From SFTJ01 sp045613305 (GTDB lineage Bacteria; Bacteroidota; Bacteroidia; Bacteroidales; Muribaculaceae), in assembly GCA_045613305.1 (NCBI GenBank), contig JAZLAU010000010.1, positions 1 through 47,151 on the forward strand: 47,151 nt of DNA, in the 5' to 3' direction. This document shows, piece by piece, positions 23,814 through 33,150 of this stretch; position 1 is the first letter of the stretch, and each line of letters begins with the position of its first letter. Below the pieces are notes generated by a model. The model was not told the DNA's origin. It worked only from the letters and a program-made list of their open reading frames with translations, and made no database searches. The translations under genes and the position numbers were made by a program.

Positions 23814-26294
23814 ATGGATAACACGAAACCTATGTTTGCCGAAGTGATTGTGCCTCTTGCCCTGCAAGGCTCGTTCACCTACAGAGTGCCACAGGAAATG
23901 GAAAACAGCCTGTGCATAGGGTGTCGTGTGCTTGTGCAGTTTGGTAGAAAGAAAACCTACACTGCCATTGTTACTCACATTCACTATCACGAACCGAAAG
24001 GCTATGATGTGAAAGAGATAACAGCCATGCTCGACGACACACCCATTGTGCGTCACCCGCAACTGAAATTCTGGCAATGGATTGCCGACTACTATATCTG
24101 CAACATCGGCGAGGTGTATAAAGCCGCTATTCCATCGGGACTGAAAGTTGAAAGCGAAACATTCATCAGCATAAATCCCGATTGGGAAGAAACCAGCGAC
24201 GACCGCCTCAACCAACGAGAACAGGTGGTGCTCGACTTTACTGCCCAACGCGGTCGCGTGCAACTCGACGAGATAGCCCGCGCCACAGGATTCCGTAACA
24301 TTGTGCCATTGGTGAGCCGAATGCTCGACCGCGGCGCCATTCATGTGTCGGAACGTGTGATTGACAACTATCGCCCAAAAACCGAAACCTGCGTTACGCT
24401 CACCATCGAGCAAGGCGACGATGAAGGCCTGCACCGACTGTTTGACCTCGTGGGACGCGCAAAAAAACAAGAAACCCTATTGCTGGCTTTCTTAGACATG
24501 TCGCACTGGATGCAGCACACCGAAACCAAAGAAGTGACCAAAGCCGACCTTCTGAAACGCGCCGATGCCACCCAACCCGTGCTCAAAGCGGCTATCGATA
24601 AGGGTATTTTCAAAATCTATAAAAAAGAAATAAATCGTTTTGCCGACATCAGTTATGGTGTTAACAATGCCCCTACTCTCACCGAGGAGCAAAACCGTGC
24701 CTACAAAGAAATTCACGCTTCGTGGAAAGCCCAAAACATCACACTTCTGCACGGCGTTACCTCGAGCGGCAAAACATCCATATACATTCATCTCATAAAC
24801 GACGCACTCGAAAAAGGCCGCCAAGCGCTTTATTTAGTGCCCGAAATTGCTCTCACCACCCAGTTAACGCAACGCTTGCAAAAGGTGTTTGGCGACAAAC
24901 TCCTAATCTATCACAGCAAGTTCAGCGACAACGAACGAGTTGACATCTGGAAAAAGTTGCTCACCAGCAACGAGCCGATGGTGGTAATTGGCGTACGCTC
25001 ATCGGTGTTCTTGCCGTTTTCAAACCTGGGAGTGGTGATTGTAGACGAAGAGCACGACTCCAGCTACAAACAGCAAGACCCGGCCCCCCGCTACAATGGT
25101 CGCGATGCTGCCATAATGGTGGCAGCCATGCATGGCGCAAAAACTCTTTTGGGCTCGGCAACGCCTTCAATCGAAACATTCTATAAGGCCAAATCCGGAC
25201 GATTTGGGCTGGTGTCGCTATTGATGCGCTACGAAGGCCTCGAACTGCCATCGGTGAAGGTTATCGACACCAAATTGGCTCGCAAGCGTCGCGAAATGAA
25301 CGGAATGTTCTCCAACGAACTCGTTCGCGAATGCCGACACGCTCTGCAAGAAGGCCAACAAGTGATTTTGTTCCAAAACCGACGTGGATATGCCCCTATG
25401 GTTAGGTGCAAAGAATGCGCCTGGGTGCCTAAATGCGAAAACTGCGACGTGTCGCTCACTTATCACAAGCATATTCACAACCTCAGTTGTCACTACTGCG
25501 GCCACACCATATCTCTGCCCGAAATATGCCCCGTGTGCGGACAACCCACCATTGAAATTGTGGGATATGGCACCGAAAGAATTGAAGACGAAATCGACAA
25601 GGTTTTCCCCGACGAAAAGATTGCTCGCATGGACCTCGACACCACGCGAAACAAAAATAGTTACGAACGAATCATCACCGATTTCTCTCAACGCAAAGCC
25701 AACATTCTTGTGGGGACTCAAATGGTGACTAAAGGCCTTGACTTCGACGGAGTGAGCATTGTGGGCATTCTTAACGCCGACACTATGATTTCATTCCCCG
25801 ACTTCCGCAGCGACGAACGTGCATTCAACATGATGGAACAAGTGGCCGGACGTGCAGGCCGAAAAAACCAACAAGGCAAAGTGGTGATGCAAACCAGCGA
25901 GCCCGAGCACCCGGTGGTGAAATTTGTGCAAAAGCACGACTTCTTCGGTTTCTACGAATATGAAATTGCCGAACGCCAACGATTCCTTTACCCTCCGTTT
26001 ACACGAATCATCAACATATATATGAAACATCGCGACAATTATGTGGTCGACGACTTGGCTGTGCGATTCAGCCAAAAGTTGCGAACCATATTCGGCAGCC
26101 GAATACTCGGGCCAGAGAAACCTATGGTGTCGCGCGTGCAACAATTCCACATTCGCCAAATAGTGCTCAAAATGGAGGTTGAGGCTTCGATGCAAAAGGT
26201 GAAAGGCTATTTGCGTCAGGTGTACGAAGAAATGATTACCGACGATTCTCGAATGAAAAACTGCATCCTATATTATGATGTAGACCCCGCATAG
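23814..26294 (+). CDS. priA: Primosomal helicase PriA
   Basis: PriA restarts stalled replication forks by recognising forked DNA and loading the replicative helicase. The 826-residue protein has the N-terminal fork-binding domain (about 1-105), the helicase core with Walker A GVTSSGKTS (Lys320), DEEH at 411-414 and LGSATPSIET, an inserted zinc region with eight cysteines at 532, 535, 541, 544, 559, 562, 572 and 575, and the C-terminal helicase motifs GTQMVTKGLDFDGV and QVAGRAGR. All key residues are present. It lies 36 bases after the RluA-family gene, probably one transcript. Confidence 0.97.
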   Translation: MDNTKPMFAEVIVPLALQGSFTYRVPQEMENSLCIGCRVLVQFGRKKTYTAIVTHIHYHEPKGYDVKEITAMLDDTPIVRHPQLKFWQWIADYYICNIGEVYKAAIPSGLKVESETFISINPDWEETSDDRLNQREQVVLDFTAQRGRVQLDEIARATGFRNIVPLVSRMLDRGAIHVSERVIDNYRPKTETCVTLTIEQGDDEGLHRLFDLVGRAKKQETLLLAFLDMSHWMQHTETKEVTKADLLKRADATQPVLKAAIDKGIFKIYKKEINRFADISYGVNNAPTLTEEQNRAYKEIHASWKAQNITLLHGVTSSGKTSIYIHLINDALEKGRQALYLVPEIALTTQLTQRLQKVFGDKLLIYHSKFSDNERVDIWKKLLTSNEPMVVIGVRSSVFLPFSNLGVVIVDEEHDSSYKQQDPAPRYNGRDAAIMVAAMHGAKTLLGSATPSIETFYKAKSGRFGLVSLLMRYEGLELPSVKVIDTKLARKRREMNGMFSNELVRECRHALQEGQQVILFQNRRGYAPMVRCKECAWVPKCENCDVSLTYHKHIHNLSCHYCGHTISLPEICPVCGQPTIEIVGYGTERIEDEIDKVFPDEKIARMDLDTTRNKNSYERIITDFSQRKANILVGTQMVTKGLDFDGVSIVGILNADTMISFPDFRSDERAFNMMEQVAGRAGRKNQQGKVVMQTSEPEHPVVKFVQKHDFFGFYEYEIAERQRFLYPPFTRIINIYMKHRDNYVVDDLAVRFSQKLRTIFGSRILGPEKPMVSRVQQFHIRQIVLKMEVEASMQKVKGYLRQVYEEMITDDSRMKNCILYYDVDPA

Positions 26295-26379
26295 CAGTAG
26301 CCGAGTCTTTGCAAACAAAGGCACACCAGCCGCCTCCGCACTTCGTTTTGTTTCAACCGCCATCACAGTTGTCGTTCCC

Positions 26380-27726
26380 ATGAGTTATTTCAGCAAATAT
26401 GCACCCCATTATAGCACCATCCTGAAACTCGGCATTCCATTATTGCTGGGCCAGTTTGGCGTTATTGTCACCGGTTATGTCGACACCATAATGGTAGGCA
26501 ACTACAATACCGAGGCATTGGCATCGGCATCGTTTGTAAACAGCATTATGGGATTTGTCATGATGCTTAGCATGGGATTTTCGTATGGCATGACACCGCT
26601 TGTGGGTTCGTTCTATTCAAGCAACGACACACCAAATCTGGGGCAAACTGTTCGCAACGGCATCTTTGCCAATGTAGCCTATGTGGGCTTGTGGTGTCTG
26701 CTTTTAGTCGCGCTCTACCTCAACCTGCATAACATAGGGCTTCCCGAACACCTCATCCCGGTCATAAAACCCTATTTCGCACTACTCGGCGCATCAATGC
26801 TGCCAATGGCGGCAGTTAACGCCCTGCGACAGTTTACCGATGCCATCAACAACACCAAAGTGTCGATGTCGATTCTCGTGTGCGGAAACTTGCTCAACAT
26901 TGTTCTCAACTACCTCCTCATTTATGGCAAGTGCGGCTTGCCCGAACTCGGTCTGACTGGTGCCGGCGTTGCCACATTGATAGCGCGAATGGCCATGCTG
27001 GCGGGATATGTGGCTTACATTTTCTGCAACTCTAATTACCGCCACTACCGTAAGCACATCGGGCAAAACACCATCAACCGTCAAAACCTGATGCTCATAA
27101 CCCGCACCTCTCTTCCCATTTCAATACAAATGGGCATGGAAACTGCCACCTTCACCATGTCGTCGGTGTTTGCCGGATGGCTCGGTGCCAACTCTATGGC
27201 AGCCGTGCAAGTGCTTTCCACCATTGGGCAACTCGGATTTATGGTATACTACAGCCTTGGTGCCGCCACGTCAATAAAGATTTCAAACTATATGGGGCTT
27301 GGCAATACACAAAAAATCAAAGAAGTGGCGCATGCCGGTTATGCAATAACACTTATGAGTGCCGTTTTGGCAAGCATTATATTCTTCTTTGCCGGCGTTG
27401 ACATGGCTCGAATGTTTACCAACGACGATGCAGTGGTAGCAATCGTGGCTTCGCAAATAATTCCATTAATACTTTACCAATTTGGCGACGCCACTCAGAT
27501 TGCTTTCGCCAACAACCTTCGCGGAATTGCTTATGTGAAGCCCATCATTGGTTGCGCTTTTGTTTCCTACATCCTCATTGGCATTCCGGCAATGTATGCC
27601 TTCTGCTTCCCTCTCGGATTTGGCATCTACGGAATATACATGTCGCACTTCGTTTCACTTCTCACTGCCGGCTTACTTTTCCAACGCCAGTTTGCAAAAA
27701 GAATGCAACGGTTGACCGCTGCCTGA
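26380..27726 (+). CDS. MATE-family multidrug/toxin exporter
   Basis: A 448-residue inner-membrane protein with about twelve hydrophobic segments in two related halves, as in the MATE (multidrug and toxic compound extrusion) family, which exports cationic drugs or metabolites with Na+ or H+. Typical motifs are GIPLLLGQFGVIVTGYVDTIMVG at the start (first helix) and the related GWLGANSMAAVQV in the second half. The closest subtype (NorM or DinF type) and the substrate cannot be read from the sequence. It lies 85 bases after priA without a visible promoter motif in between. Confidence 0.9.
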   Translation: MSYFSKYAPHYSTILKLGIPLLLGQFGVIVTGYVDTIMVGNYNTEALASASFVNSIMGFVMMLSMGFSYGMTPLVGSFYSSNDTPNLGQTVRNGIFANVAYVGLWCLLLVALYLNLHNIGLPEHLIPVIKPYFALLGASMLPMAAVNALRQFTDAINNTKVSMSILVCGNLLNIVLNYLLIYGKCGLPELGLTGAGVATLIARMAMLAGYVAYIFCNSNYRHYRKHIGQNTINRQNLMLITRTSLPISIQMGMETATFTMSSVFAGWLGANSMAAVQVLSTIGQLGFMVYYSLGAATSIKISNYMGLGNTQKIKEVAHAGYAITLMSAVLASIIFFFAGVDMARMFTNDDAVVAIVASQIIPLILYQFGDATQIAFANNLRGIAYVKPIIGCAFVSYILIGIPAMYAFCFPLGFGIYGIYMSHFVSLLTAGLLFQRQFAKRMQRLTAA

Positions 27727-27830
27727 CGCAACGCCGAGTCGGCGCTTCCAGGTTGCTGCAGGCACAGCACCAATGATGACTTGGATTTAGATAAATGAAA
27801 ACACCATGGTTTTACACAACCACCCATTAT

Positions 27831-27847
27831 TGCCACACCGTGTGGCA
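27831..27847. repeat. 17-base palindrome
   Basis: TGCCACACCGTGTGGCA is a perfect palindrome around a central C. No T run follows on either strand, so it is not a terminator; it could be a protein binding site, although it lies about 160 bases upstream of the nearest -7 element. Confidence 0.45.
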
Positions 27848-28009
27848 GTTGAAAAAAACACTTTTCTCGCACACCTAAACAATCACCAACCGTGACATTG
27901 CTTCATCTTTTGGCCGCACCTGTCGTCACTCTTTGCCTACATGCCGTTAGCACATGGTTTATTCACTTTATTTAGGGTTTTGCGGTTCTCAATTTGCAAG
28001 TATTTTTAC

Positions 28010-28017
28010 TATCTTTG
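28010..28017 (+). promoter_or_regulatory. -7 element of the TPR/outer-membrane operon
   Basis: TATCTTTG matches TAnnTTTG exactly. The -33 position (TTC at 27986-27988, 21 bases upstream) is weak. The leader to the ATG at 28169 is about 145 bases. Confidence 0.55.
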
Positions 28018-28168
28018 TATTTGGTATAATATGCACGAGTGCACCTCGTTTGTTACATAAAAGCAAACACTCTGTCACTCAACTACTTAACTTATTACCG
28101 CAAACACTTTTTTGATAATAAAAACATAGCAGATGAGCCTATTGCCATCTACTAAAAAATAAAAGAAC

Positions 28169-31159
28169 ATGAAATTTTACGGAAACCTTCTTTTGGGCCT
28201 ATGCCTACTGACATCAGGCATCAGTCAAGCCGACATCAAAAATAGCAATGCCGAAAGTTATCTGTCGCGAGGTGTGGCCATGTATAAAGCCGGCAACTAC
28301 ACTGGCGCCATCGACCAACTCACCCACGCTTGCAGAAAGCCTGCAGAAAGCAATGTGGTTGACTGCGCCGAATTCTACATTGCCCTTTGCAAATACGAAA
28401 AAAACAGTCACGAAAACGTGAACACTCTTCACCAATATATCCTAAACCACCCAAGTTCGCCCAACGTCAACAAAGCCTGGGCCACTATTGGCGACCACTT
28501 CTTCTTTGATGGCAAATATGGTGAAGCCATCACCAACTACGACAAGGTGCGTGTGTCGGGCCTCAACAACGACGAGCAAGAAGACCTCTACTACCGCCGT
28601 GCATACTCTCTTTTGAGACTTGGCGAATATAATCAGGCTCGTGCCGACATCAACAACCTTGCCGGCACAAAGCGCTACGGCAACGCCTACACCTTCTATC
28701 AGGCTTACCTTGACTACGCTGCCGGAAAATATAACGACGCACTAACCAAATTCCGTCGCGTGAGCCGCAACGGTGAATTGGGGTATAACGCTCAATACTA
28801 CATTTGCCAAATAATGTTTGCTCAAGGCGAATACGAAAAAACCTCAAGTTTGGCCAAGTCGTTGCTTGCCGACAACAACAACCCATCGTTTAAACACGAA
28901 CTTAACCGCCTTATCGGTGAATGCGCTTACCACAATGGCGATGACGAAGAAGCAGAAACATATTTGGCAAACTACTTCAACTCGGTTGACGGTGCTCCTC
29001 TTCGCTCGACATCTTATGCCTACGGGGTGTTGCAATTCCGTAACGCCAATTTCCAACAGGCCATAAGCCACCTTGCTAACGCCACCAGCGAAAACGACGA
29101 ATTGTCGCAAAGTTCTTACCTTTACATCGGTCAAAGTTACATCCAACTAAAGGACCTTAACAAGGCTTCGATGGCGTTTGAAAAGGCCATACAACTCGAC
29201 TTCAATTCCGACATCACCGAAACTGCCTACTACAACTATGCGGTGGCTCAAAACGAAGGCGGAAGAACTCCTTTCAACAAATCAATCGACATTTTCGAAA
29301 AGTTTATCAACAACTACCCTAACTCGCGATACACCGACAAGGTAGAAGAATATCTCATCAATGCTTACGTTACCACCAACGACTACCAACGAGCATTGCA
29401 AAGCATCAACAACATTAAGCGCCCATCTAACAAGGTGCTAAGCGCTAAGCAATATGTGCTTTACCAACTTGGCGTGGAGGCTTTGTCGAACAACGACAGC
29501 AAGACTGCCAAGAAGATGTTCACCGAATCGCTTAACCTCGAAAACCACAACAAATCGCTCGCTGCCGACACCCGATTGTGGCTTGGCGAATGCGCTTACC
29601 GCGACGGCGACTTCAGCAGCGCTCAAAAATACCAAGCAGGATTCTTGAAAAACGCCAAGAGTGGCAACGCTAACTTTGACCTCGGCAACTATAACCTTGG
29701 ATACTCGCTTTTCCAACAAAAGAAATATGCCGAAGCACTAAGTAGTTTCGAAAAAGCAGCCAATGGCAAACAACTTAACACTTCACTAAAGGCCGACGCC
29801 CTTAACCGTGCCGGAGACTGCCTTTACTACACTAAAAAGTATGCCTCGGCCGAACAATTCTACGACAAGGCATTCGCTACAAACGCCGAAACGGCTGGCG
29901 ACTATGCTTTATACCAAAAGTCGATTATGAAGGGCTTGGAACGTAACCACGATGCCAAAATAACCGTGATAAACGACCTTCTTAAGCAATTCCCTAACTC
30001 GAATTTGGCACCAAGCGCTTTACTCGAAAAAGCCAACACCTACGCGCTTATCAACAACAACTCTGAAGCCAACAAGGCTTACAACGAATTGCTCGACAAA
30101 TATCCGGCAACAATGGAAGCACGCAAGGGCTTGTTGCAATTGGCTATCAACGAGCACAATATGGGCAACCAAACTCAAGCCATCACCACCTACAAGCAAG
30201 TCATCTCAAAATACCCTACCAGCGAGGAAGCGACTGTGGCGGCCGAAGACTTGAAACTAATTTACGCCGAATTGGGCAGCCTAAACGAATATTCCGACTT
30301 CTTGAGCAATGTGCCTAACGCTCCTCAACTCGACGTGCAAGAAGTGGAAAAACTCACATTCAACGCTGCCGAAAAAGATGCACTTGCCATTGAAAGCAAC
30401 CTCACCAAGATGAGAAAATATCTTGAAAAGTATCCTGACGGAGCATATGTGGCTAACGCTAACTACTACATAGGCCGCGAAGCGTTCCAAAACAAGAACT
30501 ACGACGAAGCAATGGCTAACATCGAAAAGGCTTTGGAAGCAACTGACGCCTCTTTTGCCGAAGATGCACTCGCCATTAAGAGCGAAATACTTATGAAGCA
30601 AGGCAAAAACACCGAAGCAATCGACACCTATCGCACTCTTGAGGCTAAATCGTCGTCGCAAGACAACAAAATAATTGCCAACCTTGGCATTATGCGCGCT
30701 TCAAAAGAAATGAAAGATTGGAAAGAAGTGAAAGCAAGCGCTGCCACTCTTATTTCTCTCGGCGGCCTTACCGACTCTGGAGAAAAAGAAACTATTCTTA
30801 ACCGCGCCATCGCTAACGCCGAACTCGGTTACTCAAAAGAGGCTTTGGCCGACTATAACACTTTGGCTAAAGATGTTCGCAACGAAGTGGGTGCACAGGC
30901 TGCCTACCAAATTGCCGTGCTTCAATTCAACGACGGAAAACTTAAAGATTGCGAAAAGTCGCTCAACAAGTTTATTGACGAAGGCACTCCTCACCAATAT
31001 TGGATGGCAAAAGCATTCATCCTTTTGGCCGACGTATACCACAAGCAAGGACAAAACTTTGAAGCCCGCGAATATCTGCAAAGCCTTAAGAGCAACTATC
31101 CGGGCTCGGAAGAAGATATATTTAACGAAATTGAGCAACGTCTAACCGACTGGAAATAA
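28169..31159 (+). CDS. Exported large TPR-repeat protein
   Basis: The 996-residue protein begins with a signal peptide (MKFYGNLLLGLCLLTSGISQA, about 21 residues) and is otherwise built almost wholly of tetratricopeptide-like helical repeats, for example SRGVAMYKAGNYTGAIDQL, YNLGYSLFQQKKYAEALSSF and ANYYIGREAFQNKNYDEAM. No enzyme motif is seen. It is followed after 57 bases by the outer-membrane barrel gene (39 bases to the alternative upstream ATG), so it probably acts in the periplasm or at the inner side of the outer membrane as a scaffold for that barrel. BamD/YbgF-like repeats occur in such proteins, but this one is much longer. The function is unknown. Confidence 0.88.
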   Translation: MKFYGNLLLGLCLLTSGISQADIKNSNAESYLSRGVAMYKAGNYTGAIDQLTHACRKPAESNVVDCAEFYIALCKYEKNSHENVNTLHQYILNHPSSPNVNKAWATIGDHFFFDGKYGEAITNYDKVRVSGLNNDEQEDLYYRRAYSLLRLGEYNQARADINNLAGTKRYGNAYTFYQAYLDYAAGKYNDALTKFRRVSRNGELGYNAQYYICQIMFAQGEYEKTSSLAKSLLADNNNPSFKHELNRLIGECAYHNGDDEEAETYLANYFNSVDGAPLRSTSYAYGVLQFRNANFQQAISHLANATSENDELSQSSYLYIGQSYIQLKDLNKASMAFEKAIQLDFNSDITETAYYNYAVAQNEGGRTPFNKSIDIFEKFINNYPNSRYTDKVEEYLINAYVTTNDYQRALQSINNIKRPSNKVLSAKQYVLYQLGVEALSNNDSKTAKKMFTESLNLENHNKSLAADTRLWLGECAYRDGDFSSAQKYQAGFLKNAKSGNANFDLGNYNLGYSLFQQKKYAEALSSFEKAANGKQLNTSLKADALNRAGDCLYYTKKYASAEQFYDKAFATNAETAGDYALYQKSIMKGLERNHDAKITVINDLLKQFPNSNLAPSALLEKANTYALINNNSEANKAYNELLDKYPATMEARKGLLQLAINEHNMGNQTQAITTYKQVISKYPTSEEATVAAEDLKLIYAELGSLNEYSDFLSNVPNAPQLDVQEVEKLTFNAAEKDALAIESNLTKMRKYLEKYPDGAYVANANYYIGREAFQNKNYDEAMANIEKALEATDASFAEDALAIKSEILMKQGKNTEAIDTYRTLEAKSSSQDNKIIANLGIMRASKEMKDWKEVKASAATLISLGGLTDSGEKETILNRAIANAELGYSKEALADYNTLAKDVRNEVGAQAAYQIAVLQFNDGKLKDCEKSLNKFIDEGTPHQYWMAKAFILLADVYHKQGQNFEAREYLQSLKSNYPGSEEDIFNEIEQRLTDWK

Positions 31160-31216
31160 CGCTCTCTCTCATTTTTTCATTATCCTAATTAGCAAATTAT
31201 GCATAACTACAATACA

Positions 31217-32998
31217 ATGAAACGATATGCTCTACTTGCAGCCGCATGCATCGCTACCCTCGGTGCTGCTGCGCAAACCAACCTATCGAAGGAAATAACT
31301 GTTGAAAAAGACTATGTGCCTGTTGAACGCAAGGCCACAAAGCAAAATGTGCTGCCAAGCGTGCAGAAAAACGCTGCCGACCTCAACGCTACTCTTTCAT
31401 ACAGCGACTGGGCTATGCCTTCGCCTGTGCCTACTAAAATACCTACTATGGCTCCTTATGGATACCAAACCACGAAGAACTATAACCTCAAAAAGGGTTA
31501 TGCCTCTTTAGGTGTTGGCTCTCAACTCAACATCATGGGTAACGCCGGCTATAGCCTGCTTAACGACGAAAGCCACGAATTGGGCATCTGGTTGCAGCAC
31601 AACAGCACATGGATGGGCAAAAACCGCGCGCTTCCCGGAATGCATTATATCGACTCCGACCCTGTGAAGCAAAAATTCAACGACAACACTCTCGGAATCG
31701 ACTACACAAGCCATTTCTACGAAGGTGTGCTAACCATTAACGGAATGGCCAACATCGATGCATTCAACTACTTCAGCCTATATCCTGCGACAAACGATAT
31801 TAGTTATCGCAACCCTGAATTTACCGACCAAACTTTCACTCAATTTGCCATTAAAAGCGGTTGGCAAAGCCGTCAGCACGACAGAAAATACACCTATGGC
31901 GTGAACTTCGCATTTAGCCATGGCGGATTTAGCAAAAACGTGTTTGAAGACTTTGGCGCACTTAAGGAAAACAATTTCCGCGTGAAACTTAATGCCGACT
32001 ATTTGCTCAAAGACAACCTAAAAGCCGGTGCAATTATCGACTTCGAATTTGCCAACTACAACAAATCGGCTGAATTAGACATCGACACATGGAAGATTGC
32101 TCAACGCAAAGACAACAACATAGGTCTGCTCAAACTCACTCCGTTCATTCGCTACCAACGCGAAGACGTGCTATTGCAAATAGGTCTTAATGCCGATGTT
32201 TCAATCAACTCGGGCACTGCGTTCCGCATCTCGCCTAACGTGAAGGCTGAATATGAATTTGCTTCAGGATTTGGTCTGTTTATCGACCTACAAGGCGGAA
32301 AATTCATGAACAACCTTTGGAGAATGAAAGCCCTCGACCGCTACGTAAACCCATCGTTTGTCTACAATAGTTCATTCATTCCACTCGACCTTGAAGCCGG
32401 ATTCAACATTGGCGGATTTGCCGGATTTGAGGCTAAATTGTTTGGTGGTTTCGCATCTTACAAAGACATGATGCTGCCCACCTATCCGCTCTCTCCTGCT
32501 GTGTCATCAGCGAACTACGACATTAGCGAAGCATTCGTTAACTCTGCCACCCTATATCGCGGCATTGACCTTAGCGGATGGAAAGCCGGCATCGAATTGG
32601 GCTACAAATACCGCTCACTCGTTGATGCCAAGGCTCGTTTCACTTATTCTCCTCAAGACAACGATAGCGGATGCCTGCTCGGCATCGACCGCCCAGAATA
32701 TGTTATAGACGCGGCAATAAACGTAAACCCTATCGACAAACTGTCGGTGCGACTTGGCTACAACATGCGCGGCAACCGCAATGTCTACTCTTTGCAATAT
32801 GTGAATGGCGAAGAATATTGGGAAAAGTATGACTTGCACAACGTTATGGACCTAAACATCGGCGCAAGTTACCGAATCCTTAACAACCTGACTGTGTTTG
32901 TTGATGCCCACAACCTGATGAACAAAGACTGGTGGATTATGCCTAACTTCGCCGCACAAAAACTAAATGTAATGGGCGGCCTTAGCGTGCAATTCTAA
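31217..32998 (+). CDS. Outer-membrane beta-barrel protein, TonB-receptor-like end
   Basis: I chose the ATG at 31217 because it gives a clean signal peptide (MKRYALLAAACIATLGAAAQ); an in-frame ATG at 31199 adds six residues. The mature 570 or so residues start with a conserved-looking segment (EITVEKDYVPVERKATKQ) and continue as alternating hydrophobic strands. The end, LNNLTVFVDAHNLMNKDWW then LNVMGGLSVQF, resembles the last strands of TonB-dependent receptors and finishes with the terminal Phe used by the barrel assembly machine. No complete plug domain is evident. It is the second gene of a unit with the TPR protein. Substrate unknown. Confidence 0.85.
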   Translation: MKRYALLAAACIATLGAAAQTNLSKEITVEKDYVPVERKATKQNVLPSVQKNAADLNATLSYSDWAMPSPVPTKIPTMAPYGYQTTKNYNLKKGYASLGVGSQLNIMGNAGYSLLNDESHELGIWLQHNSTWMGKNRALPGMHYIDSDPVKQKFNDNTLGIDYTSHFYEGVLTINGMANIDAFNYFSLYPATNDISYRNPEFTDQTFTQFAIKSGWQSRQHDRKYTYGVNFAFSHGGFSKNVFEDFGALKENNFRVKLNADYLLKDNLKAGAIIDFEFANYNKSAELDIDTWKIAQRKDNNIGLLKLTPFIRYQREDVLLQIGLNADVSINSGTAFRISPNVKAEYEFASGFGLFIDLQGGKFMNNLWRMKALDRYVNPSFVYNSSFIPLDLEAGFNIGGFAGFEAKLFGGFASYKDMMLPTYPLSPAVSSANYDISEAFVNSATLYRGIDLSGWKAGIELGYKYRSLVDAKARFTYSPQDNDSGCLLGIDRPEYVIDAAINVNPIDKLSVRLGYNMRGNRNVYSLQYVNGEEYWEKYDLHNVMDLNIGASYRILNNLTVFVDAHNLMNKDWWIMPNFAAQKLNVMGGLSVQF

Positions 32999-33015
32999 TA
33001 TGCTTTAACCTCATA

Positions 33016-33054
33016 AATAAATCCGCTGCAGCATTTAACTGCAGCGGATTTATT
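33016..33054 (+). terminator. Terminator of the TPR/outer-membrane operon
   Basis: The arms 33016-33031 and 33039-33054 form a perfect 16-pair stem with core AAATCCGCTGCAG, a seven-base loop (CATTTAA) and T-rich sequence after it. Confidence 0.85.
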
Positions 33055-33150
33055 ATTTCTACACCTCTCCGCAATCACTAAAGGGAAGCATCTGCAATCG
33101 ACACCCCTTCACGCATCGAGGAAAATTTTTTATTCAGCAAGTTAACCGCA

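Larger units (their letters stand above)
27727..28168. other. Non-coding gap between MATE gene and TPR gene
   Basis: No gene is supported. Just after the MATE stop CGCCGA and TCGGCG form a short GC-rich hairpin without a T run (about 27733-27745). A 17-base palindrome lies at 27831-27847. The second half carries the promoter of the TPR gene, with a leader of about 145 bases. Confidence 0.6.
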
